A DNA stretch of 64,000 nt from Prorocentrum cordatum (taxonomy: Eukaryota; Sar; Dinophyceae; Prorocentrales; Prorocentraceae). The notes under the pieces were generated by a model. The model worked only from the letters and a program-made list of their open reading frames with translations. It was not told the DNA's origin and made no database searches. The stretch's first letter is position 1. Every line of letters begins with the position of its first letter. Both the position numbers and the translations under genes were made by a program. The DNA lies in NCBI GenBank assembly GCA_963575745.1, contig CAUYUJ010000692.1:373501-437500 (forward strand), given 5' to 3'. This document shows positions 10,240 through 22,095 of the stretch, piece after piece.

Positions 10240-11360
10240 ATGTCAGCGCGCCCTCGCGCTCAAATGAAGCGCGCGCCATGGGCCCGCATGGACTTCCATC
10301 GAAGGGCCCCACGGACAGGGTTCACATGCGCTCCCCCGCCCACTTTCGGCACACGCCTCGCAAAGATCGCTGCCCCACAAGGAGCCCCACCGCAGGCCCC
10401 AGGGGCACGGTTCACATGCGCCCCCACGTGACATTTCCCACGCCCTCACACGTTTCGTGGCCCCATAAGGAGCTCCACCGAAGGCTTTTAAAGCAGGGGG
10501 CACATGCGTTTCCCCGTCCCTCTTCGGCGCGCCTCTTACGCGTAGCGTGGCCCCATGGGGGGCTCCACCAAAGGCGCGAAAGGCAGGGTTCACGTCCGCC
10601 CCCCCGCCCCGCATCGGTAAAACCCGGGCACGCGCGGTGGCCCTGTACGGAAGTCCACGGAAGAATTGAAGAGCATGGTTCACATGCCCCCCGCACGCCC
10701 TATTCCGCACACGCCTCGCACGTTTTGGGACCTTCGTAGGAAATTCCACCGAAGGTCCCAGGGGCACGGTTCACATGCGCCCCCCGCTCCATTTCTGCAC
10801 ACACCTCGCGCGTGTTATGGCCCCATAGGGGATTCTACCGAAGGCCCCACATGCAGGCTTTACATTTGCCCCCCCGCCCAAGTTCGGCACATCCATCGCG
10901 CGCTTCGCGGCCCCGCAAGGAGCTCCAGCGAAGGCCCCAGGGGCAGGGTTCAGATGGGCCCCCTCGCCTCGTTTCGGCACACCGTTCGCGCGTTTCGCGA
11001 CCCTGCACGGAACACCAACGAAGGCCTTGGGGGCAGGGTCTACATGCGCCCCCCCCGCTCCATATTTGCATGCGCGCTTACATGTCGTGTCCCCCCCCGT
11101 AGACCCCCACGTGTAACTCCAGGGGAAGGGTTTGCGTGCCCCCCCGTTTCACGCATCGCCACGCCGGCGCAACCCTAGCAAGTTTTTCGGTTTCGCAGGG
11201 AGCAAACACCTCTCACTCATGTCGGCATGCCCCTCTCGCGCTTCGTGGCCCCAAAAGAAGCACCACCCAGGGCCCTTGAGGCGACGTTTGCATGCGCCCC
11301 CGCCGCCCATGGCGGCGCGCCCATCGCATGTTTCCTGGTCCCATATGGAGCTGGAGCTAT
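10240..11360 (-). repeat. 89-bp family, inverted block, ~11 copies
   Basis: TTCACATGCGCCCCC recurs near 10324, 10412, 10500, 10590, 10678, 10768, 10858, 10948 and 11038, with spacing 88-90 bp and decaying towards 11300. Each unit contains CGTTTCGTGGCCCC and GGAGCTCCACCGAAGG, the reverse complements of the 6942-7310 unit. The orientation is opposite to the blocks at 6942 and 27725. Confidence 0.93.
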
Positions 11361-12289
11361 ACCGAATATGATGCTCACAACTTCGCTGCCCACGGCAGCA
11401 TGCAGTTGAGTGTTTCACCAGGTTGATTTCCGCAATGGGTCGTGCCGCGCCGCGGACTCACAGCGAGATGCCACATTGAGCAAGCCTGCGTTCACCCCAT
11501 CTTGGTGGCCGCAACGGGCTACGCCAAAAGGCCTTCGAGCGTGGCCTGTGTTATCTTAGGCACTGGCAGATTAAATTTGTCCTCTGGCCGTCGCGGGCCG
11601 TCTGTCGCAACGCGGCCCCAGATGGCCGCGTTGGCCTGGGAACACCGGGGGCCCATCTAGGGGTCCACTTGGCCGTTCGAGTGGGGCCTTTTGGTTTTCA
11701 GGTGTTGCATCCGCTTGAAGTCTCGGGAGTCCTTTGGGGGTTCCGTGGCTCGTGGAGCAGTCTTTGGGCTGCCTTGTGGCTTCCTGGAGGCGCGCGCGAA
11801 GCCATCTAGACCCAGTGGGGGCTATCCCGAGCGATGTTGGAAACCATGTTGACTTAATGTTGGGGCTCAAGTGGCCTTCTTGACAAAAACAAGCCTTCCG
11901 CATCCAGGTTCCCCCCCTTCATGCTGGAGTCGACGGCGGGCTAGGGAAAGATAAATACTCCCCCTGAGGAGTGGAATAACACATATCACAATGAGTTCCC
12001 TCAACCATGTCGCCCGCACGGCCAATGGGATCGTGGTCGGCGCCATTGGGTTGCCCCCTGTGCGCAGGGACGGTGGTCGATGCTTGGGCCGCGCGGCCGG
12101 CTCTCTGACAGTCGGGACCTGGCTTCTCGCGCAGGAGCGTTCGCATCCACATCCGCATTATAGCACAGCGCAGCAAAGCAGATCCATGGCCGAGAGCAGC
12201 GTGTTACACTTGGTGGTATTCGGCACATCCCGCCGCCGTGCCAGGCGTGCGTTGTGGGGCAGAAGCACTTATGATGGCTCCGCGGGTCT
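11361..12289. other. unique sequence, no supported gene
   Basis: About 930 bp. Bases 11590-11900 resemble the G-rich minisatellite loosely (GGGGGTTCC, CTTGGGGG words). Bases 11985-12290 are unique; an ATG frame at 11991 stays open to 12362 but shows no domain and runs into repeats. It may hold upstream regulatory sequence or a 5' exon of the 12751 gene. Confidence 0.35.
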
Positions 12290-12610
12290 CTTTAGGATTC
12301 CTGTCCGGATCTTCTTGGAGGGCGCTTGGGGCTTTCTTGGAGGCGTATTGGGAGTTTCCTAATGCCCCCTGGTGGCCTCTCAGGGGGAATCTGGGGGCGC
12401 TGTGGACGATTCTTGGGGGTTAACTTGCGGTGTCGGGGGCCATCTGAGGGGAAAGTGGCTTCAATTGGGTAGAGCTTTATTGGGCCTGCTAGGGCCGTGA
12501 CCATTACATTTAATGGGCCTTCATGGGGCCCTTCTGGGCCTTCTGGGGGCTCTCTTGGGGATTTCGTTCGGCTCAGAAGCCGGAGTTTCTCTACTAGGAC
12601 ATAAGAGGGA
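12290..12610 (+). repeat. G-rich degenerate minisatellite (CTTGGGGGC family)
   Basis: Irregular units of about 20-35 bp built on TCTTGGAGGGCGCTTGGGGC and GGGCCTTCTGGGGGC. The same family appears inside the 15605-17466 intron, at 19660-20010 and 35561-36245, and inverted at 29718-30665. From 12611 to 12750 the sequence is unique and purine-rich, up to the start codon at 12751. Confidence 0.75.
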
Positions 12611-12750
12611 GGAGAGGGCGAGCGATGGGGGGGCATGGGCGAGGAGCCCAGGGAAGGGGGAGGGACGGAGACGCTACTGAAATGGAAACGAAACGGGAAA
12701 CGGAGGAAAGGGATTGTCTTTTTGATTTGACGCTTGCACAATAGGACAAC

Positions 12751-15604
12751 ATGACTGTGATGAACCCTGCGGCAGCCGCCGCGTGCACGGAGGACAAGGA
12801 ATGTCTCGGCTGCTTTCGTCTATTCCTCAGCGGGAAGAACTATTGCAATCCGCAGGAGTTCATGCAATGGGCGAGCGGGGGGAGGGGCAAGTTCTGCCTC
12901 GATTGCTTCACAGTCTGGCGGACGTGCTACAGCAATGACCACACCAGTCTACCACTCTTCCAAACGTGGCTCCAGACCCCCGCCCACCAGCAGGAGTTTG
13001 AGTACCACCTCGTTGCGCACCTCAGCCTGGCCAAGGCAGAGGTGGTCAAAATCACCGCCGCCCTCGTCATTGAGAGGGTGGGGTGCCTGAAATTCATGAT
13101 GCGCTTGATGTTCGGTACGCCAGATATCAACTTAGCCGTGGTGCCCTTGGCCGGCGCCGTGCAGTTACCGGGCATTGCGCCCAACCCGAGCTCCCTCATC
13201 ACGATCAGCAGCACTGACGGCGACGAATTGGGCATGCTAGTTCCCAGCTGCCTCGTCGGCGGCCGCGCTGGGGCATCTACGTTCAAGAGGCCTCTCGTGG
13301 AGGGCTTCGCGCCGCCGTTGCCGACCCGACGTTTGCTGTCATCGTCCAGCGTGCACGACAACGACCACTTGGCGAGCCTGTTTGCGGGTTCCTCGGCATT
13401 GGTAGCGGCCGCGGCCAAGGCCGAGCAGCATGACCACGATAGCGCGCCGACGAAAAGCAAGATGGAACACAAGCTCGATTCCATCCTCGTCGAGCCGGCG
13501 ACCTTGCTGAATATATTTTCAAGTGAGGCTCGGTCCGAGGTGAAGGAGTCGGACCAGTTGTCTGACGAAGCTTCACGGGATCAACGATTCGGCTACCAGC
13601 GCAGGCAACAAGGTCGTCATCGAGCGCGCGGAGACATGGATAATTGGTCTCGGAGCAGGCAAGCAGTTTGTTAGGCAATATCGGGACTACAACAAGTCGA
13701 AGCAGAAACACCAGAAACTGATGGAGTGCCTGGGCCCCCTCACCAAGTTCAAGACGTTCCTCGTGGACCAGCTGTCGGTGCAGGTGTCGCCGAGCCTGGG
13801 GTTGTTGTTCCGCAAGATGATGTTCCACTCTCAGGCGCCAGCTGTGCGTTTGGACAGGGGAGTACGCGACGAGACGACCGTTCCCGATGCCGACCTTGGG
13901 GGCCAGCTGTTGAGGCCACGGCAAACAGTGCTGCAACGCAGACGTGGCGTCAGTAGTGGGCTCCTTGGTTGCGATCGGTTTTGCAGGGCGTCGTCGTCGC
14001 AAGTGCGACTCGCAAACGTACTTGCGGCCGTGCCAGTGCTCCGAGCACGCGCAGCGGGCTCGGACGGCGGTGATCAGCGACCCTCTGCGCGACCTGTTTG
14101 ACGGTGGCTTCGTTGACGTGATGAAGGCAGCCATTTCGCCAGACACTGGAAGGTGGCGGGCGGCAGACGGTTCCTGACACGTCGCCAGACGCGCGGTTGC
14201 GGGCGGTGGTCTTCGCAGAGCTTGCACGTCTTTTCAGAACCTTTGGATCCGACAAGGATCAGCTCGCGGACTTGCCCAAGCAGGCGCTCGATGACCTTCG
14301 CTGCTGCTGCGACCTTTTGAACAGGTGCGCGGATGATTTGTCGCCCCTCGGGGCCTTGATCGCGGATTTGGAGCACTTGGTCGTCATCTTCGGCGCGTGC
14401 GTCGACCCCCCGGCCGTCGTTGCGACCAGCCTCGGGGCCGCGTTGCAGCACGTGGAGACTTTGCGCATGAAGGGTATATTGTCCGCGCTGCGGGAGTGCG
14501 AGATGGGGGGCCCCGTGCTCGCGAAGGCGACTTGCCTGCTCCAGGAGTCCTCCAAGGACGGAGTCGCCGACGAGAAGATCCAGCTCGCCATCAAACAGTT
14601 GGAGGACAAACGACTGCCCGGCCTGGTGCGTACCGAGGCGGAGGGCGCCGTGCATGCGACCGTCTCCAACTTCCACCTTCTGTCTGGGATGGCCGTTGTC
14701 GACACGCTGGAGGAGTCGCTGCAGAACGTTGCCGAGGCCTGCGAGATCTGCAGCCCGATCGCGCTTGAGCGAAATTCGGGGGCGATCAACGACTGGCTCA
14801 TGAAGATCATCGGCTGCTTGACGTTTTACGACGGGTGCTTGGCGACGTACGCGCAGGCTTTGACTTCGGGGGGGGGCCTTCGGGCAGTTGCTCTGGCAGG
14901 CGCGCGCCACCGTCGACCCCGAGGAAATGGCTCAGGAGGAGATGCGGAGTTTCAGTGCCCTCGCAAGTCTGCTCGATTCCCACGGCGACCTGGATGACAC
15001 CAAGTTGTGCGATTTCTACACGAGGCTGGCAGACTTCGTCGCTCGGGGCCTTCCCCAGAGCATACGGCCGACTGTCGACATTACCCAGGTGTCGTCTGTC
15101 GTGGAGACCCTGCGCGAGAATGCGAATGCTCGCTGCATGGTGGAGCAGGCGCTGGACTTACTGAGTGCGGCCCCTGGAGCTTCCCTGATGGGCCCCGCCG
15201 AGATGCTCGAAGAGTGGCGAGCTAAGAAGAAACGCCAATCGGAGGATACTTCATTCATCGCGCGCGCCCTCGCCGTTTCGGTGCACTTCGGCGGCCTGGA
15301 GACGATCGCGCTTCAGCTTGATGGGCAGGGCGGCACGGGTGATATGACCGTGAGGTTGGCTGGGCAGGACGGCGCCGACGAGCTTGTGGGGCGCCGCAGT
15401 CTCGCCCAGGTTTTGCCGAGTGCGTTGTGCCAGTTGGAGTGCCCGAAGGTCGTGCGCCGCAAGGTCAACGGCTGCGCGCAGGTTGCCGTCGACGCTTTCA
15501 TTGGGAGCCTGCACCTCCTGAGTCTGAAGTCTAGACGCTTCGCGTTGCCCCGCCAGCCCGTCCAGCAACGATGCCCTAGAGGTTGTCCAGATCAGGGGCG
15601 CAAG
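12751..15604 (+). CDS. Cys-rich unassigned protein, exon 1 (frame-slipped)
   Basis: The ATG at 12751 starts strong coding sequence. Residues 18-59 carry C-x2-C, C-x16-C-x2-C and a final Cys (C18, C21, C32, C49, C52, C59), a likely zinc-binding module with FLSGKNYC and FCLDCFTVWRTC. A linker follows, then long Leu/Ala-rich helical sequence (LADLPKQALDDLRCCCDLLN, DEKIQLAIKQLEDKRL, FYTRLADFVARGL). To follow the coding signal the frame must change near 13550-13570 (frame 1 to 2), 13914-13940 (2 to 3), 14120-14165 (3 to 1) and at the 9-G run 14868-14876 (1 to 2). The exon probably ends at AAG before GTAATC (15605). I recognise the style from dinoflagellate hypothetical proteins but no function; the helical part suggests scaffold-like folding. 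Slips may be assembly errors or decay. Confidence 0.6.
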
Positions 15605-17466
15605 GTAATCCGCGGTGGGGCTCTATGGGGGCCCACATATGCCGTCGCGACCCTTACGTGGAGAAAGAGAGGGGGGTGGAGGAGGAGCGGGAAGTACGAC
15701 GGGGACAATGGGGAGGAGGAGGGGGAGGGGGGGGAGGACGGAGGGCGAGGAGGGAAACGGAAGAGGGAACACACCAGTAGGATAAAATGAAGGAGCAGGG
15801 GGCGGCGGGGGAAATATCGCGGGCGCGACAAGGGCAACAACCGCCACGACGACAAGGGCCGTCCATGAAGGCCATCCGTGGCCCTTCCCTCTTAGGGCGT
15901 CCTGCGGTACAAATTTAAGTGCTTCGTTTCCTGCGATGATTTTCGGCGCTGTCGACGTCTCCGATTAGAATTTCTTGAGGGCCAATCCGGGTGGCCCCTG
16001 GGGGCCGTCCTGGGGCAATAATCGTGGACGGCCTCAGTCCCGAGAAGGAGGTCCTCTATCGTGTCGCCAATGCTGCGTTCCCCAAACCGACGCTTGGGGC
16101 GCTTATGCGGCGCCCTTGGGCGCTTCTGGGTCCATCCTGGCGCCCCCAAGGGCTCACCAGGGACTTGTTTGGGACAATATTGGCGCCGTCTTGGGGCCTC
16201 GCAGATCCTCGACGTCGACGCGGCGCGAATGCGTACTTGCGTGCATGGCACCCCTTTGGTCTCTGAGCGTTTTTTTCGCATTCCAAGGCTTTCCTGGGCG
16301 GCCCCGTGGCCATTGGGAACCATGCCAGGGTCATGTTGGAGCCTCGCTTGGGCGCCCTGGGGTCATATCGAGCCAATTTGGGCCAGCTTGCGCCGTCGCG
16401 GCGGGCATCCAACATCGCATTGGGTAATCTAGCCGCCCTTTTCGGAACGACATATTTCCGATGGAGCTCCCCTAAGGGTGCATTCCGTCATTTCTCTTGC
16501 GTGTGTTCCAGTGCTTGTCTGATCAAAAAAAGGGGGTCTTAAGTAGAGGCGCTCATTTTTACCCCCCGAAGTCTTTGTTGGGTGCCTCCTCGGGGCGTTG
16601 CGGCGCCGCCGTGGGCGCTCCTGGGGCCGCTGTGAAGCCCTCTGGGTTTCCCTCGGGTTTTTGGGCGCCTGTGGCGCCGCAGTGGAACTTGGAGAGTCCA
16701 TGGGGGACGAAAGTGCAGGGGTGGGCAAACCATCGATCTTTATACGGGTCGGCAACATTGTGGCCTCGCGGGGGCGGCCATGGGGGGGCCCTGGGACATT
16801 CGAGCCTTCTTGGGTCAATCAGGGGGCCTGTGGCGGACCCTGTAAATAAGAAAATGAGAGCGCGGACGTGCGCCCCCCTCTTTTTTGGCAATTTTTCGAG
16901 CGAGTCCGCGTTGCATTTGTCAGGCCCTATGTTTTTGGGATTCTTGCATCCTGGCCCGGAACGCGCATTGAATTCAGGGCCTTGCAACCGCCCGCCCTGT
17001 CGCGAACCGCCGTGCGCCAGGGAGGCGCATGTGAGTTAAGCGGCCGTCCCATTTTTCAATGCCCCCCTAGGCGATTGGCGTTTTGGATAATTTTGGCTGC
17101 TCCTCTCTTGGCCGACTGCTGTCGGAAATGAGGGTTTTTTTGTTCATGCGAGGAGGGCGACTCATGACTGTCGCGTTCGAGGGGGCGGCCTTTGCAGGGA
17201 AAAGGGGCCGGTTATGATTGACACCCCTTGTTGGGGCCAATATTGGGCCATCTTGAAATACGTATCGCTGGCCATCTTGGAAGCCGCCTTGCGCTACCTG
17301 TAGCCTCCCTGGCCCATCTTGGCCCGTCGGGGGCGTTCCAGTCGGTCGCCGGCACCCCGTCCAGACCCATGTGGGAGTGGGAGGGGCACGGGGGGGCCGC
17401 AGCCCTCCGCGAAGAGGAAGGAGTGGGCTTCAAAAGGGAAGCGCCTCTAACCGCCTTCGACCAGAG
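15605..17466 (+). other. probable repeat-filled GT-AG intron, ~1.86 kb
   Basis: Coding signal ends near 15604 (donor AAG followed by GTAATC) and resumes near 17467 (acceptor CGACCAGAG before GGCTCCTGG). With these sites the intron is phase 0 and joins the frame open before it to the frame open after it. Inside are a GGA/GAGG purine tract (15655-15780), a G-rich minisatellite (15960-16850) and unique sequence. No branch point can be assigned. The alternative is two separate genes or a gene broken by repeat insertion. Confidence 0.45.
15960..16850 (+). repeat. G-rich minisatellite block inside intron
   Basis: Irregular repeats of TTGGGGCGC, CCTGGGGCA and CATCTTGGGG words with 20-35 bp spacing, like 12290-12610. 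Three-base differences between neighbouring units and no frame conservation show it is non-coding. Confidence 0.7.
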
Positions 17467-18591
17467 GGCTCCTGGGATTGCCACAACCTGTTGGAGGCGA
17501 GGCCTGCCAGCGAGACTTCGGCCGAATGGGTCGAAAGCCTCGTGGGCCAGCGAGGCATGGGTGACGACGGGGCCAGACTTGGCAACGAGGTTTTCGCATG
17601 CGATTCCAAAAATGGTTATGATTGTCCTTGCGACTCGTTCCAGTTTCTGATGCAGTCGGTTGTGGACACCATCGCAGATGGCAACTTCGAGGTGTCCTGG
17701 CAGGGCTTCTGCATCCCCAGTGGGGGGGGCGGGGGGGGGGGCGACGCCCTCTGTGCAGAGAAAGGTGAGCTGAAGAGTTTGGGTCTGCTGCGTGCGCCTA
17801 TGGCTAGGGCGGCGACAACCATGCTATATCTGAATCAGATTGTCGGTGCGGACGCCGAGGCTTGCATCCGGGACGGGAGACTGAAGACAGAGGTCGACAA
17901 CGCTGCCGTCTACCTCAAGACGGCGATCACCAAGGATGCGTCGAACTTTGCGTCGGCGTCCTCCGCGCTGGACATCGCTCAGGGCAGGCGGCTTCTCATC
18001 GCAAAGGACACGGTGGTGAAATGGTGGGCGAGTGTGGCCATGCTTGCACCGCACCTGCTGAGTGACATCATTTACAAACTGCTCGAGCAGGTGGTCGTGC
18101 TGATCGACGAGGTGGGGAAGCTCACGCCGAAGTGGGACCACATTGTGACGCCGACCAAGGTTCACGTAGCATTAGCCAAGAAGGCCCTTTTGGGTTTCTC
18201 CGGCAGGGCCGTTCTCTGCTGCAAGACGATATTGTTGCACAAGGTCGTCGCCGACATCGGGCGAGCGCGCGCGTCTTGGGCACTGCTGCCCAAGTTGACT
18301 GAGGACCCCGTGGCGAAGCCAGAGCTCGAGTCAGCCAATACAGTTCTCAGGAGCGCGACCAAGGCCATCGAGATTATTGCTTGCCTCAGCGTCATCTGCG
18401 AGCTGACGGGCGCCGAGCAGTCGGAGAAAGCTGGGCCTATCCAGGCGAAGTGCCCTGAGGAGAACGCCGCGAAGAGTCCGGCGAGTAACTCTGACGAGAC
18501 AGCGGGCCTCCCCTCAGTCCTCAGGAAGGAGCTCCAGAAAATCGTTGGGAAGAGCCTTCCAGCGAAGGCTTCGGGTAGGAAGGTGCGCTGA
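17467..18591 (+). CDS. Cys-rich unassigned protein, exon 2 / C-terminal part
   Basis: One uninterrupted frame of 374 codons from the acceptor to TGA at 18589-18591. It reads through TSAEWVESLVGQRG, a short Cys pair region (CDSKNGYDCPC), a Gly-rich turn from a G/C run at 17720-17742, then long amphipathic helices (EVDNAAVYLKTAITKDAS, KDTVVKWWASVAMLAPHLL, LLEQVVVLIDEVGKL) and a Lys-rich tail (KIVGKSLPAKASGRKVR). There is no transmembrane segment or recognised catalytic motif. It is the most intact coding stretch in the window. The Gly run looks like a polymorphic homopolymer. It presumably continues the protein that starts at 12751, from helical style and the matching splice phase. If the intron is wrong, it is an independent gene lacking a clear start. 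Confidence 0.65.
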   Translation, partial: GSWDCHNLLEARPASETSAEWVESLVGQRGMGDDGARLGNEVFACDSKNGYDCPCDSFQFLMQSVVDTIADGNFEVSWQGFCIPSGGGGGGGDALCAEKGELKSLGLLRAPMARAATTMLYLNQIVGADAEACIRDGRLKTEVDNAAVYLKTAITKDASNFASASSALDIAQGRRLLIAKDTVVKWWASVAMLAPHLLSDIIYKLLEQVVVLIDEVGKLTPKWDHIVTPTKVHVALAKKALLGFSGRAVLCCKTILLHKVVADIGRARASWALLPKLTEDPVAKPELESANTVLRSATKAIEIIACLSVICELTGAEQSEKAGPIQAKCPEENAAKSPASNSDETAGLPSVLRKELQKIVGKSLPAKASGRKVR

Positions 18592-18739
18592 GGCCGGCCT
18601 CGCGTTTCTGCGGCGCTCCGCTGCTGGGGCAATGTGCCGCGGCCAACGGGCCGCGCAGTTTTCTAGATGAGGTTGTTGTTTTGGGGTCTGCTAACTCGCG
18701 CATGCTGCGCGCGACGGCGCCGAGCACTCGGCAGCCACG
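18592..18739 (+). other. 3' flank of the 12751 gene
   Basis: Unique GC-rich sequence between the stop codon and a purine tract, presumably 3' untranslated. No AATAAA signal is visible. Confidence 0.35.
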
Positions 18740-19048
18740 AGTGGCGACTTGGGGGGGGGGAGATGGGGGGGGGGCGGACCAGGGGCAGCACTGGCAGCAG
18801 AGGGGGGCGCCGCGGGGCGGGGGCATCAGCAAGGGGAGTGGGGGGGAAGAGGAGGTGGAGGAGGAGGAGGAGGAGGAGGAGGAGGAAAGGAGGAGGAGGA
18901 GAGGAGGAGGAGGAGGAGGGAGGAGGAGGAGGAGGGGGCGAGGAGGGGGAGGAGGAGGAGGAGGAGGATGAAGAGGAGGAGGTGGAGGAGAAGGAGGAGG
19001 AGGAGGAGGAGGAGGAAGAGGAGGAGGAGGAGGAGGAGGGGGAGCGGA
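18740..19048. repeat. (GGA)n purine-rich microsatellite
   Basis: GGGG runs give way to GGA/GAG repeats, nearly pure purine on the plus strand from about 18835 to 19045. Poly-Glu, poly-Gly and poly-Arg frames over it are compositional. Confidence 0.95.
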
Positions 19049-19659
19049 AGGCACTTAGAGACTCAAAATGGGCAGGTTGCGGGAGAAGTCGGCCATGTCT
19101 TCAGGGCGACGGATGCAAATGCGCGCTCGCTGTCTCCGGCCGATTTGCCCCGCCGCCTGGCCCATGGCGGGTCTACCGCTCTTGGCGCCCCCGTTTCTCT
19201 TAGTCAGTGGCGCTGGCAATGGCGCGCGCAGGGCGCCCGTGGCCAGCTGACACCCAGTGACAACGCCGTCGGTGCGCGCCTCGGGGCCGAGGCGTTTTCG
19301 CGACTCTGGCAGGCCGTTGCACCCTTGGCGTAGGGCAGGGGTGCGAGAGGGTCGACAGCCGTCCAGGGCGCCGCGGGATTTGGGTGGTGAGTCCACTTGA
19401 ATGAAGCGGGGATGCTGCGATGGGGCCGCATGGAAAAGGTGCGAGCATGTGCGCATGCTTTTCTTGCCACGTGCACGATGCTTGTTCGGGCGGGCGCGTC
19501 CAGGGATGCATCCACGCCGTCCGCCCCCGCGCCTCGCGCGCCCCAGCGGGATGCAGCAGGAGGGGGCGGAAGGGCTTCCACCTCCTCGGAGCCCTTCGAC
19601 TGGCGCTTTACCTGTCTGCGATTATCTATTGGCCTTCGGCCTAACGCGCCGCCGGGCCT
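19049..19659. other. no supported gene
   Basis: About 600 bp of unique GC-rich sequence with overlapping open frames on both strands and no domain, no periodicity and no splice signals I can support. Confidence 0.35.
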
Positions 19660-20010
19660 GGGTCGTGGGCGAGAGGCCTCCATTGGAAGCGTCTTGGGGC
19701 CTCTTGGGAGGCCTTTCGAAGGCTGCCCGGGGGCATTTTTGGAGGCTCGCGAGGGTTCTTGGTGGTCTCTCGGGGGCCTCCTGGGGCGGCCGTGGGAACC
19801 CGCGGGGGTTTGTCGGAGGTTTCTTTTGGGCGGGCGCTTTCTTGGGAATCGTTTTCGCACTTTTCCTGGGGCGTCTCGATGGTCGCCGGGGCCGGCGCGA
19901 AACCGTTTCGGGGCGCATCGGGGTGCAATTGGGGCCTTTTGCGCGCCCCGCGTCGCCCCGACGCTTCTTGGGGTTCTTTTGGGCGGCGCTGCGACCCGTC
20001 CAGCCTTAGG
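19660..20010 (+). repeat. G-rich minisatellite (CTTGGGGC family)
   Basis: CGTCTTGGGGCCTCTTGGGA and GGGTTCTTGGTGGTCTCTCG type units with 20-30 bp spacing, same family as 12290-12610 and the intron block. Confidence 0.75.
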
Positions 20011-20815
20011 CCAAATCACGCACCGCAACCCATCGGCGTTGGATAAGGACCTGGAGATTTTGAAATTTCCTGCCCTGGATCCCTATAGGGTAATTTTAGA
20101 CCATCCGCGGGGGAGGGGGCGGACTTTGGGGGACTTCAGAACACTCCAGTCCATGCTGGACGAAGCGTTGCCTGATGTCGCCGCCAGAGGCGGCACTTCC
20201 TGCAAAGTGATAGGTCCGCGTGTCGGGGCATTCGGGCCTCCCTGTGTTTAGCCTGCAGTTCCGAGGGCCATTGCGGCTGCCGCCCCGCCATGGGCAAGAT
20301 TGCCCCATCGGCGCTTCCCAATGGTAGCGCCCTGCAACGCCGCGTGTATCATGCGCGCCGACTGACGTTCCAGAACGCACGCGTGCGGACGCGCAGGGCA
20401 GCCAACATTTTCGTGCACGGTGCGGCGTGCGTGCGCGTTTGCCACCCGCGGGCGCCGCGCGCCTGATATGTCGCCCACGCATGTCGGGCGCGCGCGCGAC
20501 GCTGCGTGCGACGAGGAGGCAGTGCGTTGGCAGGCGCGCGCAACAGCAATAACGCAGTGATTCTGGGCCGAGCTTGCCAGGGCCATTCGGCCCCATGGTG
20601 TAAACAAGGTGCAAATGTCGGAATCGTAACTCGCGCCTGCGTGGTTTCGCTGGCGAGGTTGTTTCGCGTGGCTCGCGCCCAGGTCAGAGGCCCAGGGCCA
20701 CGGCGCTCCCTTGCGCCGCGCTGGCGCCGCCCGCCGTCGCCGCGCCGCGCGTGCGCAGATCGGCTGAATCTGTGTTTTGGCATTCGCCTCGTGACCCCCT
20801 CTATAGTAACAGACC
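20011..20815. other. no supported gene
   Basis: About 800 bp of unique sequence, GC-rich with CGCGCG clusters (20480-20510, 20735-20750). Open frames occur on both strands, none with recognisable protein character. Confidence 0.35.
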
Positions 20816-21335
20816 ACCGCTGGAATCCAACGACGGACCGACGACCACGGACGACCGCGACCACGGACGAACGACGCGACGGACACCGACGACGACGACG
20901 GTTACCGATGACCACACACGACGACGACCGCGGACGACGACAACGACTACGGACAACGACGACGACGACGACGACGGCGGACGACGAAGGACGACGACGA
21001 CGACGGACGCAGACGACGACGACGGACGACGACAACGGATGACGACGAAGACGACAACGACGACGACGAATGCGACAAGGGGAGACGATTGCGACGACGA
21101 CGACGGACGACGACGACGACGACGACTGGCGACGACGACGACGACGACGAACGGGCGACGACTGACGATGACGACGACGACGACGACGACAACGACGGAC
21201 GACGACGATGACGACGGACGACGACGACGGACGACGACGATGACGGACGACGATGACGGACGACGACGGACGGACGGACGGACGGGCGAACGGACCGACG
21301 GACGACGGACGCCGACGACGTCGTAGACGACGACG
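20816..21335. repeat. (GAC)n trinucleotide block
   Basis: GAC/ACG/CGA repeats with GGACGAC and GATGAC variants across about 520 bp, starting as CGACGGACCGACGACC. It reads Asp, Thr or Arg runs in the three plus frames. Confidence 0.95.
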
Positions 21336-22095
21336 ACGAGAAGGAGAGAAAGGAAGGAGAGGGGGGGAGGAGGAAGAGGAGGAGGAGGAGGAGGAGGAGG
21401 ACTTAGTGGGCCCTGGAAACGACAGGGCCGTTTTTGTTTCCGGTTCCGTTTTGCCGTTTTTGTGCCGGTTACCGACTCCGTTTTCTTACCGGTTCCGTCG
21501 CCGTCTTTTGACGGGTTCCGGCTCCGGTTCCAATCCCGGAGCCGTTTTTTTTGCCGTTTCCGGTCGCCGTTTTTTTGCCGCTTCCATTCTCGAGCGACAT
21601 TTTTCTGGAAACGATGAGAAAACGGCACTGCCGCTTCCGGGGCCCAAGAAGGAGGAGGAGGTGGAGGAGGAGGAGGGGGAGGAGGAGGAGGAGGAGGAGG
21701 AGGAGGAGGAGGAGGAGGAGGAGGAGGAGAAGGAGGACGAGGACGACGATGACGACGACGACGAGAAAAAGGAGGAAAAGGGGGGAAGGCGGAGGAGGAG
21801 GAGGTGGAGGAGGAGGAAGAGGAGGAAAAGGAAGAGGAGAAGAGAGGAGGAGGAGGAGGAGGAGGAGGAGGAGGAGGAGGAGAGAGGAGGGTTTAACACG
21901 CGTGCTTTGGCGCGCACGCGTGCCAGGGGTTTCGGCACCCTGGGCGGGCGCGCGGAGGAAGGGGAAGGGGAGGGGGAGGAGGAGGAGGACGAGGAGGAGG
22001 AAGAAGAGGAGGAGAAGGAGGAGGAGCAGGAGGTGGAGGACGAGGAAAGGGATGAGGAGGAGGAGGAGGAGGAGGAGGGGGAGGAGGAGGACGTC
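21336..22095. repeat. (GGA)n blocks around GCCGTTTTT/CCGGTTCC repeats
   Basis: Purine GGA/GAG tracts at 21336-21405, 21648-21890 and 21955-22090. Between the first two (21420-21610) is a short degenerate repeat of GCCGTTTTTG, CCGGTTCCG and TTTCCGGT words at roughly 20-30 bp spacing. Confidence 0.9.

Noticed and set aside
13283-14227. 314-residue minus-strand frame opposite the 12751 gene
   Set aside because: Shadow of the plus-strand coding sequence; it lacks helical or domain pattern and is Arg/His/Pro-rich.
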